A DNA stretch of 64,000 nucleotides from JAPHTQ01 sp050299175 (lineage in GTDB: Bacteria > Pseudomonadota > Gammaproteobacteria > Thiohalomonadales > Thiohalomonadaceae): positions 9,533 through 73,532 of the forward strand of contig JBNKVM010000062.1 in NCBI GenBank assembly GCA_050299175.1, in the 5' to 3' direction. The position numbers and the translations under genes are program-made. Below, in pieces: positions 36,152 through 45,072 of this stretch. Below the pieces are notes generated by a model. The model was not told the origin of the DNA and did no database searches. It saw only the letters and a list, made by a program, of their open reading frames with translations. How positions within the stretch are numbered: the stretch's first letter is position 1; every line of letters starts with the position of its first letter.

Positions 36152-36179
36152 AAAAGAAAAGGCCCCTGATGGGGCCTTT
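36152..36179 (-). terminator. Rho-independent terminator behind the tRNA-Ser remnant
   Basis: AAAGGCCCC-TGAT-GGGGCCTTT (36158-36179), followed on the minus strand by TTTTCTTTTA. It faces transcripts coming from the tRNA side. Confidence 0.8.
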
Positions 36180-36184
36180 GCTTG

Positions 36185-36308
36185 TTTGGCGGAGAGAGAG
36201 GGATGACTCGCCGCTTCGCGGCTCGCCCTTCGGGCCGACCTGTGGCCGTTCCGCTTCACTCAGTGAAGCGGTCGAACCCTGTTTATCATATATCGAGGGT
36301 TCGAATCC
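36185..36308. repeat. Rearranged partial tRNA-Ser copy enclosing three hairpins
   Basis: 36185-36204 repeats exactly, in the same orientation, the 20 nt at the 3' end of tRNA-Ser (36356-36375). 36291-36308 repeats, in inverted orientation, the 18 nt of its T-arm (36372-36389). Between them lie three perfect hairpins at 36210-36222 (GCCGC/GCGGC), 36225-36235 (GCCC/GGGC) and 36251-36271 (ten-bp stem). No tRNA can fold from it. It may be an old tandem tRNA damaged by insertion or rearrangement, or a tRNA-derived palindromic element. Confidence 0.7.
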
Positions 36309-36322
36309 TCGAGCTGAGTATG

Positions 36323-36347
36323 AAAAAAGCCCGCGCAAGGCGGGCTT
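36323..36347 (-). terminator. Rho-independent terminator of tRNA-Ser
   Basis: AAGCCCGC-GCAAG-GCGGGCTT stem with a T-run on the minus strand, 9 nt after the CCA end of tRNA-Ser. Confidence 0.88.
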
Positions 36348-36357
36348 CTTTCATATT

Positions 36358-36448
36358 TGGCGGAGAGAGAGGGATTCGAACCCTCGATACGGTGTTACCG
36401 TATACACACTTTCCAGGCGTGCTCCTTCAGCCACTCGGACATCTCTCC
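36358..36448 (-). tRNA. tRNA-Ser (GGA)
   Basis: 91 nt with encoded CCA. Acceptor GGAGAGA pairs with TCTCTCC, the anticodon loop is CTGGAAA (anticodon GGA), there is a long variable arm typical of class II serine tRNA, and a T-arm GAGGGTTCGAATCCCTC. It has its own terminator at 36323-36347. Confidence 0.97.
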
Positions 36449-36683
36449 AAAATCGGGCTAGCGCCCATGACCAGCTTTCCTGCTTCGTCACGACGGAGCA
36501 CGCTACGCACTCCTCACTCCAGGGCCAGCCAAAGGTAGTATTCCCGGCGCCCATGAAGGTGCGGAAGATTAAACCAGATGGCCTGAAGGCGCAAGTTCGG
36601 CGGCATTTCGCGCCATGCTTTACTTTGGTGCGTCAAACGGGCATAAAATCACCCTCACCAAGAACATAACGGCCGGATTTCTG

Positions 36684-38510
36684 ATGCAAACAGGACCTAC
36701 CCCAACGGCAGACGCCATCCCAATCAATGAGGCAGTCACCCTTAACGGTTTGTTTCGATCCAGATTTTTCCGTACCCCGGATGCGGTCGCCTACCGCTAC
36801 TACGACAAGGATTCCGACTCCTGGCGCGAGAGCAGTTGGCAGGAGATGGCACACGAAGTAGCCCGTTGGCAAAATGCGATGCGCTCATTGGGATTGCAGG
36901 CCGGTGACCGGGTCGCTCTGAGCCTACGTAACTGCCGCGAATGGGTGATGTTCGAACAGGCCGCCCTGGGCCTGGGTCTGATTGTCATCCCCCTTTATAC
37001 CGACGACCGGGCGGACAATATCTCCTTCATCATCGAAGATGCAGGAGTCAAGTTACTGCTGATCCAGGACGCGGGACGCTGGAAGCGGCTTGCCCCGGCG
37101 CTGGTTGGAGCACCCTCACTGCAGTCGGTCATCATGCTCAGTGGCGACTGCGCCGAGTTGGAGGAGCAGGACGAGCGCCTGATCTGCGCCGATGAACTAC
37201 TGATTCCCGGCGACCACAAGCTCTACGCACTCCCGGAAGATCCGCATGCCCTGGCCACCATCGTCTACACTTCCGGCACCACTGGCAAACCCAAAGGGGT
37301 AATGCTGAGCCACAACAACATCCTTTTCATTGCCGACACTGCCCTCAAACTGGTCAACATCCGTCCCGGTTCGGTTTTTCTCTCCTTCCTGCCACTGTCA
37401 CACACTCTGGAACGCACCGGCGGCTACTACCTGCCGATGATGGCCGGAGCCACCGTGGCCTATGCCCGCTCGGTGCAGCAGTTGGCGGATGACCTGCAGG
37501 CGATTCGTCCTACCCATCTGATCTCGGTGCCACGCATCTACGAGCGTATCTATTCCCGTATCTCAACCCAGCTGAGCAATGGACCTATGCTCAAGCGCCT
37601 GCTGTTCCACGCAGCCGTGTCGGTAGGCTGGCACAAATTCGAGCGCTCTCAGGGGCGCCGTTTCTGGCACCCAAAGCTGCTCCTCCATCCACTGCTGCGC
37701 AAGCTGGTCGCCAGTAAGATTATGGATCGCCTCGGTGGCCGGATGGAACTGGCCATTAGTGGCGGCGCTGCGTTACCACCGGAAATTGCCAAAGTCTTCA
37801 TCGGTCTGGGTCTAGGACTACTCCAGGGCTATGGCCTTACCGAGACCAGCCCGGTGATCAGCGTCAATCTACCCTATGCCAACTACCCGGCCAGCGTTGG
37901 TCGCGCCCTGCCTGGGGTTGAAGTGCGTATCGGCGCCGATCACGAGCTTCAGGCACATAGTCCAGGTGTTATGCTTGGCTATTGGAACAACCACACAGCC
38001 ACCGCCGAGATGATCAGCCCGGACGGCTGGCTCAATACCGGCGACCAAGTGCACATCGACAAAGATGGCTATATCTTCATCACCGGTCGTCTCAAGGACA
38101 TTCTGGTTCTCTCCAATGGCGAAAAGATTCCGCCTGCCGATATGGAGATGGCCATCGCACTGGAACCGATGTTCGAGCAGGTAATGGTCATCGGCGAAGG
38201 TCACTCCTTCCTCGCCGCACTTATTGTTCTCGATAAGGATCTCTGGCGCAGCTTCGCCAAAGAGCTGGAAGTCGACCCTGATGACCCGGCAAGCCTCAAC
38301 AACAAAAAGGTCATCAGCAAAGTCATCCGCCGCATCCGCGAACTGCTGCATGACTTCCCGGGTTACGCCAAGATTCGTCGAGTTTACCTCAGCCTGGAAC
38401 CGTGGAGCATCGATAACGGACTGATCACCCCGACGCTCAAGATCAAACGCAACAAAGTACTGGAGCATCTGCACAAAGAAATACATCAGCTCTACGCCCA
38501 GGAGGACTAG
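36684..38510 (+). CDS. Long-chain acyl-CoA synthetase (AMP-forming)
   Basis: 608 residues from ATG 36684. The adenylate-forming signature Y-T-S-G-T-T-G-K-P-K-G-V near residue 195 is intact, as are G-Y-G-L-T-E-T-S-P and G-W-L-N-T-G-D and the final hinge G-R-L-K-D-I. It activates fatty acids to acyl-CoA on the inner membrane face. It contains a good AGGAGG that serves the next gene, so the two are probably cotranscribed. The substrate chain length is not deducible. Confidence 0.93.
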   Translation: MQTGPTPTADAIPINEAVTLNGLFRSRFFRTPDAVAYRYYDKDSDSWRESSWQEMAHEVARWQNAMRSLGLQAGDRVALSLRNCREWVMFEQAALGLGLIVIPLYTDDRADNISFIIEDAGVKLLLIQDAGRWKRLAPALVGAPSLQSVIMLSGDCAELEEQDERLICADELLIPGDHKLYALPEDPHALATIVYTSGTTGKPKGVMLSHNNILFIADTALKLVNIRPGSVFLSFLPLSHTLERTGGYYLPMMAGATVAYARSVQQLADDLQAIRPTHLISVPRIYERIYSRISTQLSNGPMLKRLLFHAAVSVGWHKFERSQGRRFWHPKLLLHPLLRKLVASKIMDRLGGRMELAISGGAALPPEIAKVFIGLGLGLLQGYGLTETSPVISVNLPYANYPASVGRALPGVEVRIGADHELQAHSPGVMLGYWNNHTATAEMISPDGWLNTGDQVHIDKDGYIFITGRLKDILVLSNGEKIPPADMEMAIALEPMFEQVMVIGEGHSFLAALIVLDKDLWRSFAKELEVDPDDPASLNNKKVISKVIRRIRELLHDFPGYAKIRRVYLSLEPWSIDNGLITPTLKIKRNKVLEHLHKEIHQLYAQED

Positions 38511-39257
38511 GTGCAGCGGCTACCACCGCTGATACTACTGGTGCTGGCGCAGGGAAGCGGCCTGCTACTCCTGAAACTCGTCTCACCACTCCTGCCCGAC
38601 CCCGTCTATATCCACCTGCTACTGCAAGGTGTCTTCGCCGCCGCCACAGCCCAACTGCTGCGACTGCCTCGCTGGTGGTTACCCATCAATCTATTGTTAC
38701 CCCTGGCAGTTGCTCTGACCCTGACGCTTCAGCTTCCGTCCTGGGTCTATCTCATCGGTTTCCTTTTTCTACTGCTGCTACAGTGGAACAGCAACAGCGA
38801 ACGGGTACCGCTCTACCTCAGCAACCGCAAAACCTGGCAGACACTGGAACATCTGCTGCCAGAGCAAGATATCCGCTTTATCGATCTCGGCAGTGGACTT
38901 GGAGGTACCCTGTTTCATCTGGCCATGCGTCATCCCCATGGAAAGTTCGTCGGTGTCGAATCAGCACCACTACCCTATGCCATCGCCCGTATCCGCCTCG
39001 CCCTCAGCCGGCTGAAAAACATCGAACTACGCTACGGCAATTTCTGGAGTATCGATCTGACCCCCTACAACGTGCTCTATGCCTTTCTCTCACCGGTGCC
39101 AATGCAACGACTGTTCGATAAAGCCAGTAAGGAGATGAAGGAAGGGGGCATGTTTATCAGCAACAGCTTCACCGTCCCCGGTCACCCCGCCGACAAAATT
39201 CATAAGGTCGATGATCGACGAAAAACCACATTGCTTTGCTGGTGGATAAAAAACTGA
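38511..39257 (+). CDS. Membrane-anchored class I SAM methyltransferase
   Basis: 248 residues from GTG 38511, immediately after the synthetase stop, with AGGAGG at 38500-38505. Three hydrophobic segments (about 3-22, 25-50 and 60-85) precede a Rossmann methyltransferase domain with F-I-D-L-G-S-G-L-G-G-T-L and V-E-S-A-P-L. The target is unknown; linkage to acyl-CoA synthetase hints at a lipid or quinone-like substrate. Confidence 0.8.
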   Translation: MQRLPPLILLVLAQGSGLLLLKLVSPLLPDPVYIHLLLQGVFAAATAQLLRLPRWWLPINLLLPLAVALTLTLQLPSWVYLIGFLFLLLLQWNSNSERVPLYLSNRKTWQTLEHLLPEQDIRFIDLGSGLGGTLFHLAMRHPHGKFVGVESAPLPYAIARIRLALSRLKNIELRYGNFWSIDLTPYNVLYAFLSPVPMQRLFDKASKEMKEGGMFISNSFTVPGHPADKIHKVDDRRKTTLLCWWIKN

Positions 39258-39467
39258 TCTGCGGGCTACCTCTGTCGCAAACATGCGACATCTATCCTCT
39301 TTCCCTTCAATACCGCCAAGACACGCCAGATGGATACCCATTCTGACTCAGAAGTGTGGTATTTCACAATGTAGAAAACTCTAGGTAGATGACAACTGGA
39401 AATCGTCTATGATGAGCGGGTAAATTTGATTCAAGAAATAAATTAATGTTTTACTGGGACAATAAAC

Positions 39468-40667
39468 ATGGAAGCAGAAGAAAAAGAAAAAAGAACAATC
39501 GGTTATGGTTCACTTTTCTGGATCTTTCTGAAAATCGGCAGTACCGCCTTTGGCGGATTCATGGCGCTTATTTCCGTAGTGCAAAACTATGTTGTCGAAC
39601 AACGTAAGCTGTTGTCTCATGAAGAGATGCTCGACGGCGTCTCGCTGGCAACTATACTGCCTGGTCCGATCGCATTCAACGTAGTGGCATATGTAGGGTA
39701 CCAATTACGTGGAGTTCCAGGTGCATTGGTAACCACTATCGCGGTCACTATCCCCACCTTCATTCTCATTCTCATCCTCAGCTACGGCTACTTTACCTGG
39801 GGCGAGATCCCATCGGTAAATAAATTCTTCCAGGGATTTATTCCAGCCGTGGCGGCCATTATCACAGCAACTGTATGGAATATGGGCAGAAAAACCTTGA
39901 AAGGTGTGCCAGAAATGGTGATCTTCGCCTCGGCCTGTGCACTGCTTATCGGTGTCGGTGGTTTCTTCATCACCCTGGGCATCATTATCGCCTCAGGAAT
40001 TACAGGCTATCTGCTTTTTCATGAAAAACCAGATCATCAGAATGCCGCAATAGCAACAGAGAAAAAATCGAGCGAAAATGGCAAACGCCTCTACAGTTCA
40101 GCAATACTGCCAGCTGTAGCCCTCGCCGCACCATTTTTTAGCACCAATTTAGCAATCGCCGGAAAAATACTTATCACTTTTGCAGGCATGAGTCTGCTGT
40201 TGTTCGGCGGTGGTTTCGTCTTTATCCCGTTGATTCAGGAGATCGTCGTCGACGGTCATGGCTGGGTCACCCACAAGGAGTTTATCGACGGTATCGCGCT
40301 CGGTCAGGTAACACCCGGTCCCATCCTGATCAGCGCAGCCTTTATCGGCTATAAAATGGCAGGCCTGCTGGGGGCAACGGCAGGCACCATCGGAATATTT
40401 ACCCCACCTGCAGTAGTAATGGTCATTTGTGCCCATTACATGAAACAACTCAAAAGTTCGGCCATCATCAAAGCCGCCATGCGCGGCATCCGTCCTGGCG
40501 TGATCGGTATGATACTGGCAGCCGTTTATGTTGTCGCAGGAACGGCAGTCCCCAATCTCATCTCATTACTGATCTTCACTCTCGCCCTGATAGCCCTGTT
40601 GAGATTCAAGTTAGAAGTCGCCTGGGTCATCCCAGCAGCAGGTTCCCTGGGATTACTACTCTACTAA
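39468..40667 (+). CDS. chrA: Chromate transporter (ChrA, two CHR domains)
   Basis: 399 residues; two homologous halves (about 14-185 and 205-399) each with F-G-G-x and L-P-G-P/T-P-G-P-type signatures (F-L-K-I-G-S-T-A-F-G-G, L-L-F-G-G-G-F-V-F-I-P). About ten hydrophobic helices. CHR proteins export chromate, often with sulfate-linked exchange. No chromate-sensing regulator or reductase is next to it, so its physiological anion may differ. Confidence 0.9.
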   Translation: MEAEEKEKRTIGYGSLFWIFLKIGSTAFGGFMALISVVQNYVVEQRKLLSHEEMLDGVSLATILPGPIAFNVVAYVGYQLRGVPGALVTTIAVTIPTFILILILSYGYFTWGEIPSVNKFFQGFIPAVAAIITATVWNMGRKTLKGVPEMVIFASACALLIGVGGFFITLGIIIASGITGYLLFHEKPDHQNAAIATEKKSSENGKRLYSSAILPAVALAAPFFSTNLAIAGKILITFAGMSLLLFGGGFVFIPLIQEIVVDGHGWVTHKEFIDGIALGQVTPGPILISAAFIGYKMAGLLGATAGTIGIFTPPAVVMVICAHYMKQLKSSAIIKAAMRGIRPGVIGMILAAVYVVAGTAVPNLISLLIFTLALIALLRFKLEVAWVIPAAGSLGLLLY

Positions 40668-40764
40668 ACATTTAAAGATTTTACGGTAGCGGAAGCTGTC
40701 GTGAAGGAGTCCGGGATCAATTCTGTTCCCGGTTTTGTGCAACGGACCATAAGGATATTGCATT

Positions 40765-41775
40765 ATGCAACCCATTTTTATGATTGGTATGCAACGTTCA
40801 GGCTCGAACATGTTGCGGTTGATGTTGAATCAACTCGGCGAAATCGCCTCCCCCCATCCCCCTCATATACTGCAACGTCTTCACCCCCTATTGGGCTGCT
40901 ATGACAATCTCGCCGACCCGCGAAATTTTCGTACTTTGGCGGAGGATGTCTGTCGTCTGGTTGAGCTCAATCCCGTACCATGGGAAAACGTAGAGCTCGA
41001 TCGAGACGACATCATCTCCCGTTGTAGGGAAAACAGCCTCGTCGCATTACATGGCGCAGTCTACGATGTATGCGCCGAAACGTGGGGGGCAAAAACCTGG
41101 TGCTGCAAAAGCCTGGAAAATATCCGCTACGTCGACGAGATAGAACACTATTTCAAGAAACCAAAATATATCTATCTCTACCGTGATGGCAGGGACGTCG
41201 CCCTATCCTTCCAGAAAGCGGTAGTGGGTGAAAAACACATCTATCACATTGCCAAGGGCTGGGCTGAGCTTCAGGAAATCGCACTGAATCTACAGGAAAA
41301 AATCGAAGCCGAACGGCTATTTGCCGTTTCATACGAAGAACTAACCGGTGATACGGCTGCTACCGCAGAAAAACTTTGCAACTTTCTCGGTGTCCCCTAC
41401 ACGGAAACCATGCTCGATTTTCACCGTAGTACTGAGGCCCAACGGGCAGCAGGCTCAAGTACCTTATGGGACAAACTGACCCAACCCGTTATGAAAGACA
41501 ACACTCGTAAATTTTTACGTGAAGCCACGGAAGAAGATATCCGTATTTTTGAGTCGGTGGCAGGTCATGTACTGGACAAGCTTGGATACGATCGAGTACA
41601 CATTCCTGCGGGTAAGGAGCAACAGTTCACTGAACAACAGCTCATGGAATTCAGTGCCGAGAATCAAAGACTTAAACAGCTGCATGCCAGCAACGTGGAC
41701 AAGGACGATCTTGAGCGTCGCGAACGTCAAAGTAAACTACTTGTAGACATCCGTAACCGCACCAGCGCTGCCTGA
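40765..41775 (+). CDS. Sulfotransferase family protein
   Basis: 336 residues. N-terminal PAPS-binding 5'-PSB loop (I-G-M-Q-R-S-G-S-N, residues 7-15) and the 3'-phosphate segment Y-L-Y-R-D-G-R-D-V-A-L-S (about 139-150). A coiled-coil-like charged tail (about 285-330) follows. It would transfer sulfate from PAPS to a carbohydrate or protein; acceptor unknown. Ends before a strong hairpin. Confidence 0.85.
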   Translation: MQPIFMIGMQRSGSNMLRLMLNQLGEIASPHPPHILQRLHPLLGCYDNLADPRNFRTLAEDVCRLVELNPVPWENVELDRDDIISRCRENSLVALHGAVYDVCAETWGAKTWCCKSLENIRYVDEIEHYFKKPKYIYLYRDGRDVALSFQKAVVGEKHIYHIAKGWAELQEIALNLQEKIEAERLFAVSYEELTGDTAATAEKLCNFLGVPYTETMLDFHRSTEAQRAAGSSTLWDKLTQPVMKDNTRKFLREATEEDIRIFESVAGHVLDKLGYDRVHIPAGKEQQFTEQQLMEFSAENQRLKQLHASNVDKDDLERRERQSKLLVDIRNRTSAA

Positions 41776-41791
41776 AGGGGGCAGCTATAAA

Positions 41792-41824
41792 AATACGAGA
41801 CACCGCAATGCGGTGTCTCGTATT
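41792..41824. terminator. Strong hairpin between convergent genes
   Basis: Perfect 15-bp stem AATACGAGACACCGC/GCGGTGTCTCGTATT, loop AAT. It lacks a long T-run on either side but lies between converging sulfotransferase and chemoreceptor genes, so a terminator role is likely. Confidence 0.7.
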
Positions 41825-41852
41825 ATGGGTTTACTCCGATGTAGCTGTTAAG

Positions 41853-43553
41853 TTAAACCTTGAACTGCTGCACGATATCTCCAAGTTCACGGCTAAGCAT
41901 CGCCAATTTTTCACTCTCGACAGCGGTCTCCTCGGCACCCGTTGCCGTCTCATTGGCCACGTTACTGATCGTAACAATCTTTTGATTCATCTCTTCGGTA
42001 ACAGCACTCTGCTCTTCAACCGCATTGGCAATCTGAATGGTCATATCTGAAATTGAACTGATCGCAGAGGTGATACTATCAAGGGATGCCCCAGCCTGTG
42101 ATGCCAGCTCAACGCTTGAGTTCGCTGACTCCTGTCCTTCCAGCATGACCTTAACCGATTCACGGGCGCCTATCTGCACCCTTTCGATTATCTCCTGAAT
42201 TTCCGCGGTGGATTTCTGTGTACGCTGCGCGAGATTGCGAACTTCGTCCGCCACTACAGCAAATCCCCGTCCCTGCTCTCCAGCACGTGCCGCTTCGATG
42301 GCAGCATTGAGAGCCAACAGGTTTGTTTGTTCGGCAATATCCTTGATCACGTCAACAACGACACCGATGCTGACGCTATGTTTCTCCAACTCCTTGATAA
42401 CCTCTGCAGCATTTTCCACCTTATTCGCCAGCGAACCTATGGATTCAATGGTCTCGCCAACAACGCTCTTGCCTTCGTGTGCCTGGTTGTTTGCATCGCC
42501 AGCATAATTCGAGGCATCAGAAGCGTTTCTGGCAACCTCCTGCACCGTTGTTGACATCTGGTTCATGGCAGTTGCGACCGAATCGGTATCTGTCTGCTGA
42601 CTTCTCACCCCAGCACTGGTTTGCTGCGTAATTGTTGCCATATGTTCGGCAGACTCTGATAAATGAGATGTGGACTCGATCAACTTCCGAATAATACCGT
42701 GGAAACGTTGAGCCATATCATTGAAGGCGGTACCAAGCTGTCCCAATTCGTCCTGGCTGGCATTCTCCACCCGGACATTAAGGTCACCATCAGCAAGCGC
42801 ACGGGATGCCTGCACCATTTTTAAGAGTGGGGAGGTAATTACGAACCGAACAAGCCAGATCATGACGGCAATGGCACCGATAGTCGTCATTACGAACATT
42901 ACCATCGTGCTCAGTATCGAAGTACTGAGTGACTGCTGCTGATCCGTCCTCATCTGTGCCAGATACATATCCTGCTTCTTGCTGATGGCCGCCTCTACTT
43001 CCTTGGCACGCCCAAAGCTATACCCAACAACAACGGTGCCAAGTTCGAGATCTTCATGGATAACCGGCCGCGTCAGCAGCTTGTCTGCATTGGATTCATC
43101 GCCTGCCCGGGCAAACGGCTTTTTGTCCGGGTTAATAAAGGCGACATAGGCGATGTCAGGGTCTTCCACTGCCATTTCGGAATATTGCATCAACAGAGAA
43201 AGGTCAAACTCGGCGATGGGCTGTGGAGCGATTGCCGCCAATAACTTACAGAGCTGATTGGCATTGAATTTGACCGATTCCCGGGTACGGGAAGATTGCT
43301 CCTCGCTGATCTGCTTTACCACATCAACAGAGGAGACCAGTGTGTCATTCAGCGCAGTACGTTCCAGATTCACAATAACAAAACCCGAGATCGTGATGAG
43401 TACCGCGAGAATTGTACCCAGTGCCAAAGAGAATTTGGCGGCAACACCCAAACTGCGATAACGCAAGACAATATCCTTGATTCTCATCGAGGATTCCTGG
43501 CGCACAGCGGTAGGCATTTCATTTGCCTGCAAAGCAATTTCATTCGCGTTCAT
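41853..43553 (-). CDS. Methyl-accepting chemotaxis protein
   Basis: 566 residues: membrane helices at about 38-60 and 207-235, a periplasmic sensor of about 145 residues, HAMP (about 232-285) and a signalling domain with the conserved tip E-Q-T-N-L-L-A-L-N-A-A-I-E-A-A-R-A-G-E. No C-terminal CheR-docking pentapeptide. It ends with normal MCP length. The PhnD-like binding protein gene lies 46 nt upstream on the same strand, so the sensor might read that protein rather than a free ligand. Confidence 0.95.
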   Translation of the reverse strand: MNANEIALQANEMPTAVRQESSMRIKDIVLRYRSLGVAAKFSLALGTILAVLITISGFVIVNLERTALNDTLVSSVDVVKQISEEQSSRTRESVKFNANQLCKLLAAIAPQPIAEFDLSLLMQYSEMAVEDPDIAYVAFINPDKKPFARAGDESNADKLLTRPVIHEDLELGTVVVGYSFGRAKEVEAAISKKQDMYLAQMRTDQQQSLSTSILSTMVMFVMTTIGAIAVMIWLVRFVITSPLLKMVQASRALADGDLNVRVENASQDELGQLGTAFNDMAQRFHGIIRKLIESTSHLSESAEHMATITQQTSAGVRSQQTDTDSVATAMNQMSTTVQEVARNASDASNYAGDANNQAHEGKSVVGETIESIGSLANKVENAAEVIKELEKHSVSIGVVVDVIKDIAEQTNLLALNAAIEAARAGEQGRGFAVVADEVRNLAQRTQKSTAEIQEIIERVQIGARESVKVMLEGQESANSSVELASQAGASLDSITSAISSISDMTIQIANAVEEQSAVTEEMNQKIVTISNVANETATGAEETAVESEKLAMLSRELGDIVQQFKV

Positions 43554-43599
43554 TGTGGCGTTCCCAACTCTGTCGGTTCGTAACCCTACCCAATATCTA

Positions 43600-44478
43600 T
43601 TAGCTATATGGTGCTATACGCAGACTCTTGAGCGCCTGCTTGATGCTTGTCAGCGGCACAGGCTTGATAAAACCTTTTATCCTTGCCTTGGTTGCTGCCG
43701 CTGAATCAGGAGCCAGTTTAAACAGGGCATTGCCAATTTTTCCGGCATCGGCTTTCGCCGCTGAAGAGACAGCTGAGACACACCACTCTGGATAGAGGGC
43801 AGTCGAGTGCACCAGGGAAAAATCGGGGTCGTTACGCTGATCAACTACCACAAAGTCTTCCATCTTGATCTTCCCTTCACGCTGCATGTTCTCCAGCAGA
43901 CCGGTCCGGACAAATGCTGCATCGATAAGCCCACTCTTCACCGCCAGGACAAGATCATCCTGCTTTTTTCCTTCCTTGATGGAAGCAAAATCCTTGTGTG
44001 GATCGATACCTTTTTGCATCAGATGGTAGGCCTGGAAAATATAGGCACCTGCGGCTGCCTTGAATTTGAGCGACATAACATTCTTACCGCGCAAATCCTC
44101 AGCGGAATTAATGCCACTACCTTTTTTGGCGATGATGACCCCGGCAAACTGGGGACCAGCCTTGGTATTGAGCGTTGCCAACACATTGGCACCAAGTTTC
44201 TCTTCAACATAGACGGTATGGGGAGCATGGGAAAGCAAAAGATCGATCTTTCCACTATTTGCTGCGCTAACCACACTTGCGGGTGTCAACGGAACGAGAG
44301 TTACCTTCTCTCCCAGTTCTTTAGTAAGGTATTCGGAGAAATCCTGCCATCTTGCACTAGCTTTTAGCTCACCTCGCGGGGCTAAAACACCGAGTTTAAG
44401 TTCTGCTGAAATTGCATAGGGGGTGAGTATTGTCATGAAAATGGCAAACGTCATGACCCTAAAAATCATCCTCGACAT
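43600..44478 (-). CDS. PhnD-like periplasmic substrate-binding protein
   Basis: 292 residues. Signal peptide (about 1-24, ending ISA), then the phosphate/phosphonate-type binding fold with L-K-L-G-V-L-A-P-R-G, a D-L-L-L-S-H-A-P segment, K-K-G-S-G-I-N-S-A-E-D-L-R-G-K and F-V-R-T-G-L-L. A clear AAGGAG ribosome site precedes ATG 44478. No ABC permease or ATPase is adjacent; the next gene is a chemoreceptor, so a sensory role is likely. The ligand is unknown. Confidence 0.88.
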   Translation of the reverse strand: MSRMIFRVMTFAIFMTILTPYAISAELKLGVLAPRGELKASARWQDFSEYLTKELGEKVTLVPLTPASVVSAANSGKIDLLLSHAPHTVYVEEKLGANVLATLNTKAGPQFAGVIIAKKGSGINSAEDLRGKNVMSLKFKAAAGAYIFQAYHLMQKGIDPHKDFASIKEGKKQDDLVLAVKSGLIDAAFVRTGLLENMQREGKIKMEDFVVVDQRNDPDFSLVHSTALYPEWCVSAVSSAAKADAGKIGNALFKLAPDSAAATKARIKGFIKPVPLTSIKQALKSLRIAPYS

Positions 44479-45072
44479 GATTTTCTCCTTTAGTTAGTTG
44501 TTCTCATGGGGAATAGTGTTTCCATCACTTCACAGAATTCCTTGATGGCGCTATCACGTACACATGACGTCAGCTGTCTGGAAAACTTTAGTAACAAAAA
44601 TAACTTTTTTAACCTTCCCAACTATAGCCAATACATTCATACCTGCAAATTTTTCAAAATGTCGACTTCATTACAAACAGTAAACGCATATGCTGACCTT
44701 AGGAAGGATAGTAGTTTATTCATCCAAATCCACTGAAGTGGCAAATAAAGAAAAGTGATTTCCTCATCAACACAATTTCAACTAACCAGCTAGTCCATTG
44801 ACATGAAGTCATTACTAAAGCGCACAAATTCAAACCATGGCTCTTTTATCAACCATCCCAGTGAAGGTTCAATCTTCATAGGAAATTACTCAGGAATAAG
44901 TTTGAATGCCACAAAATCAGCATCAATAGTAGAAATACTCAGAAATTGCTTTCAGGAAAGAACGCCGAATATGCGAACGATAATTATAAGAAAGGAAAAG
45001 AAGAACAGGGGCATACCAATGCTACACAGTATGCGCCCCGTATTGCTTCGACCGCCCAGAACATGACGAATA
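44479..45072. other. AT-rich intergenic stretch
   Basis: 594 bp without a convincing gene. Two plus-strand frames (76 and 87 codons) have no ribosome site and no family features. Probably holds the promoter of the PhnD-like gene and the end of the autotransporter transcript. Confidence 0.6.
45008..45039 (-). terminator. Possible terminator of the IPT autotransporter gene
   Basis: GGGGCATAC and GTATGC-GCCCC form a stem with a two-base bulge. On the minus strand it is followed by a pyrimidine-rich TGTTCTTCTTTTCC, only a moderate U-tract. Confidence 0.45.

Noticed and set aside
36169..36669. Plus-strand frames of 166 and 118 codons over the tRNA-Ser region
   Set aside because: They run through a tRNA, two terminators and hairpins; only accidental open frames.
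44803..45066. 87-codon frame in the AT-rich gap
   Set aside because: No ribosome site, no recognisable features, and it reads through the likely terminator of the neighbouring gene.
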